29,541 bases of DNA from JAEHCY01 sp964519095 (GTDB taxonomy: Bacteria > Pseudomonadota > Gammaproteobacteria > Chromatiales > Chromatiaceae), in the NCBI GenBank assembly GCA_964519095.1, contig CAZFHV010000014.1, positions 1 to 29,541 of the forward strand, given 5' to 3'. The notes below the pieces were generated by a model. That model was not told the DNA's origin and searched no databases. It was given only the letters and a program-made list of their open reading frames with translations. The translations under genes were made by a program, and so were the position numbers. Every line of letters begins with the position of its first letter. The stretch's first letter is position 1. Positions 1-8,399 of the stretch are shown here, one piece after another.

Positions 1-48
1 TCTTGACGGCCCAAGAAGGTCATCGCGAGGCTCAAGTCCGACAGGCTG

Positions 49-884
49 CTAGGCCGTGACACTGGCCAGGGCCTGCACGAGGCAGGGGCGGTCGGCGCTA
101 GGGATGATGACACTGACCAGAGGCAGCTGTGCGGGGTCCAGGGCCAAGCGCTGTGCCCACCGGAGCTCGAGAACCGGCTGCAACAGCGCCCCGTACTTGC
201 CGCGGAACTGCTCGCGGGAGATGACCTGAAAGGCCTCCGCTGCGATGACCTGGGAGCCCAGGGAGTAGGCACGATACCGGTTCAACCCCAGGATCCGCTG
301 GCAATAGGGCTCCAGGGCCTCCTGGGACGCAAAACACTGCATGGCGCCGTCCTTGAACGGCAGCACCGAGGAGATATCCACTAAGGCGTTTGGGACCAAG
401 GTGGCGGAGACCTCGTAGAAGGCGAGGCTCATCGGATGCTCGGTCTGCCGCGCGGCCTCGACTGCCACGAGGGCGACTGCCTGGTGGTCCGGATGCCGCT
501 CCGTGAGCGCGGGTGCGAGTAAGAGATCTGGCCCTACCCCTTCGATCTCACAGCGCACCGCAGCGATGAGGGCTTCATCGAAAGCGAGCAATCTTCCAGG
601 CCCAGGAAACGGAGGCGCTGCAGGCCGATCACGCCTGCGGCCGCACGGCTCTCGGCAGCGCGGATCGCCCGGACTTCCGCAGCCGGGCCAGACCCACCTT
701 GACAGCCGTCCGTGATGACCAGAACCGCGACCTCCGCCCCGGTCTCGATGAGCAGGCGCAACAGCCCTTCGCAGCCATAGATCTCGTCATCCGGGTGCGG
801 TGCCAGGACCAGCTCCCTGCGGTAGGGGCTCAGATCGAGCGATGCGTCTTGATAAAGGGGGTATTCGGGGCAGCGGTCCAGCAC
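49..884 (-). pseudogene. PIG-L (LmbE-like) deacetylase joined to start of a family 2 glycosyltransferase, frameshifted
   Basis: The upstream part (884 to about 590, GTG start with a GAGAGA ribosome-binding site) carries the zinc-site motif PHPDDE and then LVITDG and LGLED, as in LmbE/PIG-L N-acetyl-sugar deacetylases. The downstream part, one frame away, continues with LLAFDEALIAAV and LLLAPALTERHPDHQA, the second conserved PIG-L block. The two halves overlap near 585-592 and would join with one added base, so the gene looks frameshifted or the sequence has an error. The C-terminal end reads LPLVSVIIPSADRP, which is the beginning of a GT2 domain, and stops at TAG about ten residues later. The frame beyond that stop, to the window edge, could not be tied to a GT2 continuation. 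The intact protein was probably a two-domain deacetylase-glycosyltransferase for surface glycans. It lies 168 bp downstream of gspD, on the same strand. Confidence 0.72.
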
Positions 885-1052
885 TTTCTCTCGTGAGAGT
901 CGTTCGCGGGTCCGGCGAATCTCGGTGACACCAAGAGGCCAGCCGCGCCCGGGCTACTTTCCCTCGCGGAGCCTCGGATCATCGGCCCCCATCTGTCGTA
1001 CCTCCGCCGGTGCAGCAACGCCCTCCCAGGGCTGTGCCGGACACCCCTCCAC

Positions 1053-3413
1053 CTAGAACTTCCGTTCCAACCCCTTCAACTTGCCGCGAAAGAGGTTGGT
1101 GATATCTTCAAGATCTTTTTCGTGGCGAACGACCCGTGGGACGATTACAACCACAAGTTCCGTGCGCGAGGCTCCTTTGCTTTTCTGTCCAAATAACCAG
1201 CCCACCGCCGGCAGGCTGTAAAGCCCCGGCAGGCCGCCTGTCGTTTCTGACCTTAGGTCCCGGATCAGACCACCGAGAACGACTGCTTGGCTGTTGTTTA
1301 CCGCCACGGCACTCGTTATGTTGCGAGTGCGGATAGTGGGGGAATCAAGACTCGACGTCCTCGTCTCTTGTGCGTCACTTACCTCCTCTTGGACCTCCAT
1401 CATCACCGTCCCGCCGGGGGTGACGCGTGGCCTCACCGAGAGCTGCACACCCGTATCGGCATAGCTGATCTGGTTGATGATATTCGAGTCACCTGTCGTG
1501 CTCTGCTGCTGCGAAGTCGCGATAGGGACTTGATCACCCACCTGGATCCTGGCCACGTGGTTATCGAGCACCATCACGGAAGGCGACGACAGCATGTTCA
1601 CCTGACCTTGCTCGGCGAGCGCACTTAGAATCGCGCGGATATCCCCAGCGCTGGTGGTGATGGTCCAGTTGAAGCCGGGGAACATAGTGCCGATTCCGGC
1701 TTCCTTGGTGCTGTCCAGGGTACCATCGAGGCTGGGTTTGCTCAGGTGTCCGCCCCACTTGTTCTGGAACGCCCATTGCATCCCATACTTCAGGTCTCCG
1801 GTCAAGGCAACCTCCACGATCGTGGCCTCTATGAGCACCTGCAGCGGCTGGATGTCGATATCCTTAAGGGCGTCGAGAATCTTGCGGTAATCCTGAGGCG
1901 TGGCTTTGATTAAGAGCGAGTTATTCATGAGGTCGGCCACGATGCTGATCGTGGGCCCTTTCTCGGCACCGCTTTGGGCGAGACCGCCGCTCGAGCGCAC
2001 GGCGGGCACCGCAGAGCCCTCTGCGCCCAGGGGCTTGGGCTGGACATCGGGGCCAGGACGGGCCTGGGAGACCTGGAAGCCGGTGCCATATCCGCCGTAT
2101 CCGCCGTAACCTCCATACCCGCCGGAACCGCCCATACCCCCCAGGCCGCGCCCGCCGCTAAACCCGCCTTGCCCCCCGAAGCCACCTTGACGCCCGAAGC
2201 CGCCCTGACCCCCTAGACCCATCTGACTGCCGATTCCCCCGGCGCTAAGCCCCGGGGCCAGGGAGCCCGGCCGGGTCAGGCCCGCCCCCGCGCCCTGGAT
2301 GCCGAATATCTGGCCCAAGGTGGCCGCTAGCATCTCGGCCGATCCGTACTTGACGCGGTATACATAGAGACGCTCGCCATCTCCGGCGTTATCGGCGGTG
2401 TCGAGGCGATCGATCCATTTCTTGGCCTCGCCTAGGTAGCGCTCCTGGGTGGAGATCACCAGCAGACTATTATTCTTTTCTATAGGAACCAGTCGCAGCA
2501 GCCCACCGAGGGCGGAACTCCCCTTCTCGCCCAGGATGGACTGGATCTGATTGACCACATCGCCGGCCTTGGCGTATTTCAGAGGGAAGAACCCCACCGA
2601 GAGACCCTTCATCCAGTCCACATCGAACACGTCCACGGTGTCGAGTAGCGCCGAGAGGTCCCCGCTGGAGCCGGCAAGCAGAACGAGGTTGCGCAGGGTA
2701 TCCACCCGCACCACACTGGTCTCGGGGGCGAGGGGCTTGAGGATCTCGGCCATCTCCGTGGCGCTGATGTACCGCAGCGGAACCACCCGCAGGCTGAAGC
2801 GCTCAGGCAAGGGTCTGGAGGAATCGCCAAGCTGGGGTACCAGGCTGCCCTGCACCGCCGCAGCGGCTGGCACCACGCGGTAGGTCCCCGCGCTCTCGAC
2901 AAGCGCCACCTTGTTCATCCGGAGCAGGGTTTCGAGGGTTGGCAACAAGTCCTCGCGGCGCAGGGGCCGCCCGGTCTGGAGGCTGGCCTGTCCCTGCACC
3001 GCGGGGTCCAGGACGTAGTTGGCCTGCAGCAGGTCGCCCAGGATCACCTTCACGACCTCGCGGATGTCGGTGCCATCGAAGTTCAGGGTGATCTCGCCAG
3101 GCTGTGTGGGGTGGGCGATGGTGCCGACGGACTTGACGAACTGTCCCGTTCCGCGGTCGACCGTCGCCTTGGGAGGGGGCGTAGTCTCGACACCGCTAGT
3201 GAGGGCAACACCACGGGCCGGCATCCCCGGCTGTTGCTGTTGGGGCTTCCCGAGGGGCGGCAGACCCTGGCGGCGGCGGATCTCTTCGTCGACCACGTGC
3301 CCCTCGGGTACCCCCAACTTGTTCGTGGGGTCGAACACCAGGTACTCGCAGCCGCTAAGCGATCCCAATGCCAGATTGGTTAGGAAGAGGATCCTGATGG
3401 GCTTGCCGATCAC
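1053..3413 (-). CDS. gspD: Type II secretion system secretin GspD (lipoprotein type)
   Basis: This is the outer-membrane channel of the type II secretion system, predicted at 786 aa. The GTG start at 3413 overlaps the gspN stop (GTGA) and follows an AGAAGGTGG ribosome-binding site; the frame stays open further upstream, but that part is only a shadow of gspN. The N-terminus is a lipoprotein signal with lipobox LSGC, putting the acylated Cys at residue 22, as in the self-piloting secretins HxcQ and XpsD. An N0 domain follows (ITLNFDGTDIREVVKVIL), then N1/N2 repeats, a Gly-rich linker at about residues 400-442, N3, and the C-terminal secretin barrel with VVLGGLIRD and GLPGLYSLPAVGWLFG near the end. 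The order matches the GspD family. The linker is unusually rich in GGF/GGY repeats. It is the last gene of the gspE-to-gspD array. Confidence 0.95.
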   Translation of the reverse strand: MIGKPIRILFLTNLALGSLSGCEYLVFDPTNKLGVPEGHVVDEEIRRRQGLPPLGKPQQQQPGMPARGVALTSGVETTPPPKATVDRGTGQFVKSVGTIAHPTQPGEITLNFDGTDIREVVKVILGDLLQANYVLDPAVQGQASLQTGRPLRREDLLPTLETLLRMNKVALVESAGTYRVVPAAAAVQGSLVPQLGDSSRPLPERFSLRVVPLRYISATEMAEILKPLAPETSVVRVDTLRNLVLLAGSSGDLSALLDTVDVFDVDWMKGLSVGFFPLKYAKAGDVVNQIQSILGEKGSSALGGLLRLVPIEKNNSLLVISTQERYLGEAKKWIDRLDTADNAGDGERLYVYRVKYGSAEMLAATLGQIFGIQGAGAGLTRPGSLAPGLSAGGIGSQMGLGGQGGFGRQGGFGGQGGFSGGRGLGGMGGSGGYGGYGGYGGYGTGFQVSQARPGPDVQPKPLGAEGSAVPAVRSSGGLAQSGAEKGPTISIVADLMNNSLLIKATPQDYRKILDALKDIDIQPLQVLIEATIVEVALTGDLKYGMQWAFQNKWGGHLSKPSLDGTLDSTKEAGIGTMFPGFNWTITTSAGDIRAILSALAEQGQVNMLSSPSVMVLDNHVARIQVGDQVPIATSQQQSTTGDSNIINQISYADTGVQLSVRPRVTPGGTVMMEVQEEVSDAQETRTSSLDSPTIRTRNITSAVAVNNSQAVVLGGLIRDLRSETTGGLPGLYSLPAVGWLFGQKSKGASRTELVVVIVPRVVRHEKDLEDITNLFRGKLKGLERKF
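2090..2216 (-). repeat. Gly-rich GGF/GGY tandem codon repeat inside gspD
   Basis: On the minus strand this segment encodes a run of short repeats such as GGFGRQ, GGFGGQ, GGMGGSGG and four consecutive YGG units. They correspond to about residues 400-442, in the loop between secretin N-domains. Repeats of this kind change length easily by slippage. Flexible Gly-rich loops occur in some secretins, but the function here is unknown. Confidence 0.8.
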
Positions 3414-4012
3414 TGGTTGGCCACCTTCTCGGGTCGTCTCGGCCGCTCCGTGGTACGGGGCGGACTGGGGGGTACCTGGGCGTTGGGCGGGCGCCGCGGC
3501 GCCTTGGCCCCGGCGCCCGCGGGCGCCGGGGCCAAGGCGCTGGTCTTTGAGAAGTCGCGCAATACTAGGGTATTTTTTTCGCCCTGTCGCTCCAGGATAA
3601 TGCGATCCTCGCGGATCTGGGCAACGGTCCAACCCTCGAGCTGATCCCCTTCGATCACCCGCTCGGTACCCGTCTCGCCCGGCTTCTTCACCCAGGCCGT
3701 CTTACCGGCAGGCGTCAACAGGATGGCCGTGAGGTCGTATTGGGGCAAAGGGGCGGGCTCCTCCGGGGTGGGCTCCTCCTTGACGACCGGCTCCCCCTTC
3801 GAGGGGCGACGATCCTCGTTGAATACGGGTCGCTCCGCCACCACGGCGTAGCGTTCGGGCTCAGGTAGCTCGGCCACCACCACTTTCGGGGGCGGTCCCG
3901 GCGGCGTATCGCGCGGGGCCTCTACCGAAGGCGGCTGGGGTGGGCGCCAGCCATACCATTCCCAGCCGAGCAGTCCCGCCAGCACCAGAGCAATTCCCAC
4001 CAGCGCCCTCAC
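3410..4012 (-). CDS. gspN: Type II secretion GspN/XpsN-like inner-membrane protein (GspC counterpart)
   Basis: A 200-aa bitopic protein. One N-terminal membrane helix (residues 2-18) is followed by a Pro-rich periplasmic linker. A small beta domain at about residues 90-152 (YDLTAILLTPAGKTAW, then IEGDQLEGWTV) resembles the homology region of GspC. The low-complexity Ala/Pro/Arg tail, from about 157, contains the perfect palindrome described separately. In the Xanthomonas Xps system, XpsN sits between xpsM and xpsD and takes the place of GspC, linking the inner-membrane platform to the secretin. The gene order and length here match. The ATG overlaps the gspM stop by 4 bp and the stop overlaps the gspD GTG, so translation is probably coupled. 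The family call rests on position and domain pattern, not on a diagnostic motif. Confidence 0.78.
   Translation of the reverse strand: MRALVGIALVLAGLLGWEWYGWRPPQPPSVEAPRDTPPGPPPKVVVAELPEPERYAVVAERPVFNEDRRPSKGEPVVKEEPTPEEPAPLPQYDLTAILLTPAGKTAWVKKPGETGTERVIEGDQLEGWTVAQIREDRIILERQGEKNTLVLRDFSKTSALAPAPAGAGAKAPRRPPNAQVPPSPPRTTERPRRPEKVANQ
3499..3540. repeat. Perfect 42-bp palindrome in the 3' part of gspN
   Basis: Positions 3499-3519 are the exact reverse complement of 3520-3540, with no mismatch and no spacer (each arm starts GCGCCTTGGCCCC). Both strands translate here to the same ALAPAPAGAGAKA string. In the mRNA it would give a very stable GC-rich hairpin 86 nt before the gspD start. No T-tract follows on either strand, so it is not a standard intrinsic terminator. 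Confidence 0.97.
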
Positions 4013-4617
4013 GCCTTGCCTCCCCGCAGGTACCCATAGACGTCAAGACGGACGGAAAGGTCCTGTACCGTCTCTGGCACCTGCTGTCCCTTGCGCACGG
4101 GTCGCGCAGCTCGCCGCTTTTGCTCGCGCACCGACAGGGTGTCTACGAAGAGCAGGGGTCGTGCGCTCTCAATCTTGTAGAGGATGTCGAACAGCGCCTC
4201 GGTGGTGCAATTCAGCCGCAGGCTCACACTCACGACCTGGCTGCCCTCCTGGTTCTGAGCGGGGAGAAGCTGCGCGCTGACCAGGGTGCCGCCGGAGCCC
4301 TCCACCGTCTGCTTGAGCCGGTTCTGCAGGTCCGCGGCCGCCAGGTTGGCGGTCTGTCCGCTCAGGTAGAAGGAGCCGATAGCAGGATCATCGGTGACCC
4401 TCCCCTCGGCGGCTTGCAGATCCGGCAGGGCCGCGGCCATGCGGCCGAATCGCTCCACCTGGCCGCTGAGGCGCTCGATCTCCTCGCTATAGCGGCGGTC
4501 CTGCTGGATCCAGGGCAGCACCAGCGCCAGCGCGATCAGGGACAAGAGCAGCAGTGTGCCCAGGAAGGCGGCGGCACAGCGCCAAGGGGTGCTTGGGGGG
4601 AGATTGGACTGGCTCAC
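4009..4617 (-). CDS. gspM: Type II secretion GspM (XpsM/PilO-like)
   Basis: A 202-aa bitopic inner-membrane protein. The membrane helix lies at about residues 13-36 (AAFLGTLLLLSLIALALVLP). A coiled-coil-like stretch (EEIERLSGQVERFGRM) and a ferredoxin-like periplasmic domain follow, with FYLSGQTANLAAADLQNRLK, FDILYKIE and ARPLLFVDTLSV. This is the PilO-like, Xps-type form of GspM. It pairs with GspL to anchor the GspE ATPase. The ATG overlaps the gspL stop by 4 bp and its own stop overlaps the gspN ATG. Confidence 0.87.
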   Translation of the reverse strand: MSQSNLPPSTPWRCAAAFLGTLLLLSLIALALVLPWIQQDRRYSEEIERLSGQVERFGRMAAALPDLQAAEGRVTDDPAIGSFYLSGQTANLAAADLQNRLKQTVEGSGGTLVSAQLLPAQNQEGSQVVSVSLRLNCTTEALFDILYKIESARPLLFVDTLSVREQKRRAARPVRKGQQVPETVQDLSVRLDVYGYLRGGKA

Positions 4618-5708
4618 TGGCCCTCGGCCCGGGTGTATTGAAAGGAGATGTGAAAGCGCTCCTTGCCGGTATTGGGTACCTGGACCACCGGCGACTGGAA
4701 GCTGACCCCATCGATGCCCGGGGCATCCTCGAGGGCACCAATCAGAGCGGTAGCCTTTAGGGATTCCCCGCGAACCTGACCGGCACCGCGGGTGTACTCG
4801 AGGTTCTGGACATAGGTGTCATCGGGCAATCGCTCCGTGAGCGCACGCAAGAGGTCCACCAATCTGGGCTCCCGGTTCTTCTGGTTGACCGCCAGCTCCA
4901 CCTGCTTGCGGGTCTCCTCGATCTGTTTGCGCAACGCCGCCGCCTTCTCCGCCTTGGGCCGAAGCTCCCCTACCGCAGCCAGCAGCGTCACCGCCCGCTC
5001 CCGTTTCTGCCACAGCGGCGCGACCGCCGCGGCGACGGCGAGCAACAACACCATGGCCACCAGCAACCGCTTCCCCGATTGCCCGGCCCCGGGGGTGGCG
5101 CGGCGATCCCCCGCCGGCAACAGATTGGCGCCCGGCCAAGCCCCCTCCCAGGCCACAACCTCGGGTGGCGCTCGCTCCCCGCGTAGACGCTCGATCCAGG
5201 GGGCCACTTGCCCGCGCAGACAGACCGTGAGATCGATCAAGAGCTTGCCCGCTCGAGACTCGGTTTGGGAGACCCGGTAGTCGAAATAGACCTGGCTGGC
5301 CTGGAAGGGGGTGAGCCGGTCGATCTCGAAGGCCAGGGCGCTGTGGAGCTGCTTCTTGACCTGAACCGGCAGCTCCACGCGGCGTGTAATCACCGCCTCG
5401 GCCGGCAGCGCGAGGAGGACGCTCGGGTTGAGCTTGCGAAAGGGTGCCAGCGGCTCCGACAAAGTGGGCGGCTCCTCCAGGGCTATCCGCCCCACGTGGG
5501 TCTGGAGCTCGCCGCGTTCCAGGGCTACCCGCGCCTCGTCCCCCTCCACCCTCACCGCCAAAACGGCGTGGCGGGCAGCGAGTGCCCGCCGCAGCTGCCC
5601 GGGCAGGCAGCCGGCGAGCCCCGCCCGCCAGGCACGAGCGAGTGCCGCCAAGGCCTCCCCTAGACGGCCAACGGGGGCGGCGAGGCGATCGAGTGCGGCG
5701 ATCTTCAT
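4614..5708 (-). CDS. gspL: Type II secretion GspL (XpsL/PilN-like)
   Basis: A 364-aa platform protein that recruits the GspE ATPase to the inner membrane. The N-terminal half is an actin-like/PilM-type cytoplasmic region (ALPAEAVITRRVELP, SALAFEIDRLTPFQASQVYFD). The membrane helix is at about residues 212-233 (LLVAMVLLLAVAAAVAPLW). The C-terminal part is a PilN-like periplasmic domain with a predicted coiled coil (AEKAAALRKQIEETRKQVEL) and LVDLLRALTERLPDDTYVQN. The last 4 bp overlap gspM. A 100-bp spacer separates it from gspK upstream, one of the few gaps in this array, and the ribosome-binding site before the ATG is weak. Confidence 0.88.
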   Translation of the reverse strand: MKIAALDRLAAPVGRLGEALAALARAWRAGLAGCLPGQLRRALAARHAVLAVRVEGDEARVALERGELQTHVGRIALEEPPTLSEPLAPFRKLNPSVLLALPAEAVITRRVELPVQVKKQLHSALAFEIDRLTPFQASQVYFDYRVSQTESRAGKLLIDLTVCLRGQVAPWIERLRGERAPPEVVAWEGAWPGANLLPAGDRRATPGAGQSGKRLLVAMVLLLAVAAAVAPLWQKRERAVTLLAAVGELRPKAEKAAALRKQIEETRKQVELAVNQKNREPRLVDLLRALTERLPDDTYVQNLEYTRGAGQVRGESLKATALIGALEDAPGIDGVSFQSPVVQVPNTGKERFHISFQYTRAEGQ

Positions 5709-5808
5709 CGGCTTAAGTGGAGGCCACCAGGTGCTCCCGCTCGGGGCGATTGGCTGTACCCCTGGCGATGGGCCCTATCCTAATACGTCCCATCGATCCA
5801 CGGCGACC

Positions 5809-6786
5809 TCAGCGGCGTAGCTTGGGCAAATTTCCCGCCGCTACCGGCACCACAGGCGGGGGTGGCGGGACATCAAAGCGCGTCCAGAGTACCTGGAAGG
5901 GGAGTCCTGAGCCACCGCCGAGGCTCAGTAGACCCTCCGCCCCTCGTGGCGATCCCGATTCGCCGCCGTAGGCGATCTGTAGCCGGTATAGCGAGCCGTA
6001 GGCCGAACGGTTCGGGCGGCGCTGGGGTGCCGCGGTGGGGCGCCGCTCCCGCCCGGGACCCTGGCTCCCGCGCCCCGATCCCCGCGGCGGGGCGGGCAGG
6101 CCCACCTGGCCAGCCCCCTCGGAGCCATAGGCCTGGGGGGGGGGATTAATCCGCCCGTCGCCGACCGTGAAGGTGTCGCGGAGCAGCGGCCAGAGCTCCC
6201 TCGGGAAGCCGAGAAGCCCCTTGAGCTCATCGACACTCTCGAAAGGCTGATCCTTGCTGCCGTAGGGCATGCCGGCGGCGGCATAGTCGGCGTCCTCGGC
6301 CCCATGAAGGCCGCGGAAGGAGTCGGGGTCACGCCAGTCCTGGATCTCATCGACGAGCGCATCCCGCAGGGCCGGGTCGAGCCCCAGCTCGTCCAGCGCC
6401 AGGCCGATCTCCTCGGGCCCGGCCTGATTGAGGTCGATCCGTTCCGCCTCGGAGCGAATCTGGATCTGGATCGGCCTGCCCTCGAAGACCCAGTCGAGCA
6501 CGACGGGTTGGCCTTCTTCCTCCGGGGGCCTGGGCTGGGTGAGCAACCCGCCCAGGATCTGAATGCCGGCGAACTGCTCGGCGGCCGCCACCAGGGCCCG
6601 ATCGCGCAGCTCATCCACGGCGTTGCGCGCCAGCAGCATCCCCGTGCGGACGCTGGCCGCCACGCTGAGGGCCATGACGCTCAAGAGGCTCACCACCCAG
6701 AGCACCAGGACCAGGGCGATGCCCTGCTCCCGCCGCCCATTCCCTGGGCCCGGGCGCCGGCGAATCACCACTGCGAACCCCTTCAC
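5809..6786 (-). CDS. gspK: Type II secretion minor pseudopilin GspK
   Basis: The large minor pseudopilin that caps the pseudopilus tip with GspI and GspJ, 325 aa from a GTG start 6 bp after gspJ. The prepilin peptidase site is REQG/IALVLVLWVV, cleaving after Gly22. The usual Glu at +5 is absent, as is normal for GspK. Family motifs include RIDLNQAGPEEIGLAL, LVDEIQDWRDPDS and FESVDELKGLLGFP. The C-terminal 120 residues are rich in Pro, Gly and Arg, and longer and less ordered than I would expect for the family. Confidence 0.93.
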   Translation of the reverse strand: MKGFAVVIRRRPGPGNGRREQGIALVLVLWVVSLLSVMALSVAASVRTGMLLARNAVDELRDRALVAAAEQFAGIQILGGLLTQPRPPEEEGQPVVLDWVFEGRPIQIQIRSEAERIDLNQAGPEEIGLALDELGLDPALRDALVDEIQDWRDPDSFRGLHGAEDADYAAAGMPYGSKDQPFESVDELKGLLGFPRELWPLLRDTFTVGDGRINPPPQAYGSEGAGQVGLPAPPRGSGRGSQGPGRERRPTAAPQRRPNRSAYGSLYRLQIAYGGESGSPRGAEGLLSLGGGSGLPFQVLWTRFDVPPPPPVVPVAAGNLPKLRR

Positions 6787-6792
6787 CGCCGC

Positions 6793-7509
6793 TCAGCCCC
6801 CACCAGGCGCCAGCACCAGGTCCGGCCAGCGCTGACCCCCAAGGGCCAGGCGGACGCGCACCAGCAGCGGCAGGGTCTCCTGGTCCACCCAGTCCTCATG
6901 CCACTGGGGCTCGGTCTCCGTGACCTTCTGGCCGAAATAGCTGAATTGGACCGCGGTGAGACCCCGCAACAGCTCCAGCCGTCCAAAGGCCGCGCCCTCC
7001 GCCGCACCGGCATCGAGCCCCGCCGGGGCCCGGTCATCGGGTGGCGGCTCGATCTCGTCCGGGGACCAGCGGGGCGCGCCACCGCCAGCGAGCACGTCCG
7101 GATGGAGTAGCCAGCGCGTCAGCCACAACCGCTGATCCTCGGCCTGGCCCGCCACCTGCAGGCGCAACAGGTGCAGTCCCGGGGCACCCACGTAGCTCGA
7201 GAGGGGCGCCACGAAGTCCAGCCGGGTCGCATCACCGGCGAACAGCGACACCAGCTTGAGCTCGGTGGTCCGGAAGATGGGGCGTGCCTGGCCCAGGGTA
7301 CGCCGCAGCAGCGACTCCGCAGCATGCATGGCCGCCGCGCGCTCACCGGTCTCGTCCACCCGCTCCCACAGGCGCCCGCCCAGACGCAGCGCCGAGAAGA
7401 GCACCACCGTGATGATGCCGAACAGGGTCAGGGCGATCACCAACTCCAAGAGGGTGAAACCGCCGGCACGAGCCTGCGGCGTCCAGAGGCAGCGGGGAGG
7501 AGGGGGCAC
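6793..7509 (-). CDS. gspJ: Type II secretion minor pseudopilin GspJ
   Basis: A 238-aa minor pseudopilin. The prepilin motif is RAGG/FTLLELVIALTLFG, with Glu at +5 of the mature protein. WERVDETGERAAAMHAAESLLRRTLGQ and DATRLDFVAPLSSYVG-type sequence follow, typical of GspJ. The open frame extends upstream through gspI, but that extension has no protein character. The GTG at 7509, 4 bp after the gspI stop, gives a short leader and is the best start, although it has no clear ribosome-binding site and may rely on coupling. It is followed closely by gspK. Confidence 0.9.
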   Translation of the reverse strand: MPPPPRCLWTPQARAGGFTLLELVIALTLFGIITVVLFSALRLGGRLWERVDETGERAAAMHAAESLLRRTLGQARPIFRTTELKLVSLFAGDATRLDFVAPLSSYVGAPGLHLLRLQVAGQAEDQRLWLTRWLLHPDVLAGGGAPRWSPDEIEPPPDDRAPAGLDAGAAEGAAFGRLELLRGLTAVQFSYFGQKVTETEPQWHEDWVDQETLPLLVRVRLALGGQRWPDLVLAPGGG

Positions 7510-7513
7510 GGGG

Positions 7514-7909
7514 CTAAGGCTGGGCCAGTACCGCCCGCAGGGTGGCCGCCGAGACCTCGTGCCGCCGCCCCTGCTCTTGCCAGGCCACCACCACCCGGAC
7601 CCGCATGGGCACCAGGCTCTGGGCCACCGTATCCAGCCCCTCAATGGGATAGGGCTCCATTTGCAGGCCCCAGGCGAAGCCATCTTCCGTCTGACCCTCG
7701 AGCCCCCCCGCAGCGAGGGGGGCCTCCCGGCCGATCTCGTTGAGACGCGCCTCCGCAAGGGTGGCGGCCTTGAGATAGGATTCCGCGAGAATGGCCCGCT
7801 GGGCGGAGCCGGAGAAGATCTCGAGCAGCACCCCGAGGATGATGGCCAAGATGGCGAAGGCCACCAGGACCTCGAGCAGGGAGAAGCCTGCCTGAGAGGC
7901 GGGTCTCAC
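7514..7909 (-). CDS. gspI: Type II secretion minor pseudopilin GspI
   Basis: A 131-aa minor pseudopilin. The leader ends SQAG and the mature protein starts FSLLEVLVAFAILAI, with Glu at +5. The stretch AESYLKAATLAEARLNEI is typical of GspI. The GTG at 7909 follows the gspH stop by 7 bp, with GGGGTGA as a possible ribosome-binding site. The open frame reaches 7996, but that part lies inside gspH and would give an overly long leader. Confidence 0.9.
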   Translation of the reverse strand: MRPASQAGFSLLEVLVAFAILAIILGVLLEIFSGSAQRAILAESYLKAATLAEARLNEIGREAPLAAGGLEGQTEDGFAWGLQMEPYPIEGLDTVAQSLVPMRVRVVVAWQEQGRRHEVSAATLRAVLAQP

Positions 7910-7916
7910 GGGCGGC

Positions 7917-8399
7917 TCACCCCGGGGGCCGGAGGGCCTGGATACGAATACGGCCCGTGAGCCAGTCCACCCCGATGTCATAGCCCCGCTCCCCATAGCT
8001 CAGGGTGACTCGCCCGCCTGTGGAGCTGCCATCGGGAAAGAACCGGATGCTTCCGCGGGTCTGACTCGCGAGCTCCTGATCCGCGGTGACTAAGTGCACC
8101 GCTAGCCGTGTCGGGATCTCGGTGCGGCGATCCTCGCCACCGGCCACCCGAAACCAGTGCTCCTCGATGTCGATCTCGAAGGTGGCATCGGCGCGCACCG
8201 CCAGGGCACGCTCGCGGGCGGTGCGCAGCCCCGCCGCCACCTGCCGCGCCGCCCCTTTGAGCTCCACTCCAGGAAAGGCGGCCGCCACCAGAGGCGGCAC
8301 CACCGCGAGGACGAAGACCATGATGGCCAGCACCACCAGGAGTTCCACCAGCGTGAAGCCCCCGGCCGGCCCAGGAGCGAACCTAGTTCCAGCTGACAA
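7917..8399 (-). CDS. gspH: Type II secretion minor pseudopilin GspH
   Basis: A minor pseudopilin of about 160 aa. The prepilin site is PAGG/FTLVELLVVLAIMVF, and GAARQVAAGLRTARERALA and GSIRFFPDGSSTGGRV follow, both characteristic of GspH (F.pdGsstGG). The frame is open far upstream into gspG. The chosen start is TTG at 8399, preceded by AGGA and overlapping the gspG end by 17 bp, which gives a 14-residue leader. The exact start is uncertain. Confidence 0.88.
   Translation of the reverse strand: MSAGTRFAPGPAGGFTLVELLVVLAIMVFVLAVVPPLVAAAFPGVELKGAARQVAAGLRTARERALAVRADATFEIDIEEHWFRVAGGEDRRTEIPTRLAVHLVTADQELASQTRGSIRFFPDGSSTGGRVTLSYGERGYDIGVDWLTGRIRIQALRPPG

Noticed and set aside
889..900. CTCTC-GT-GAGAG inverted repeat before the PIG-L gene
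   Set aside because: A 2-nt centre and 5-bp arms overlapping the ribosome-binding site; too short to call.
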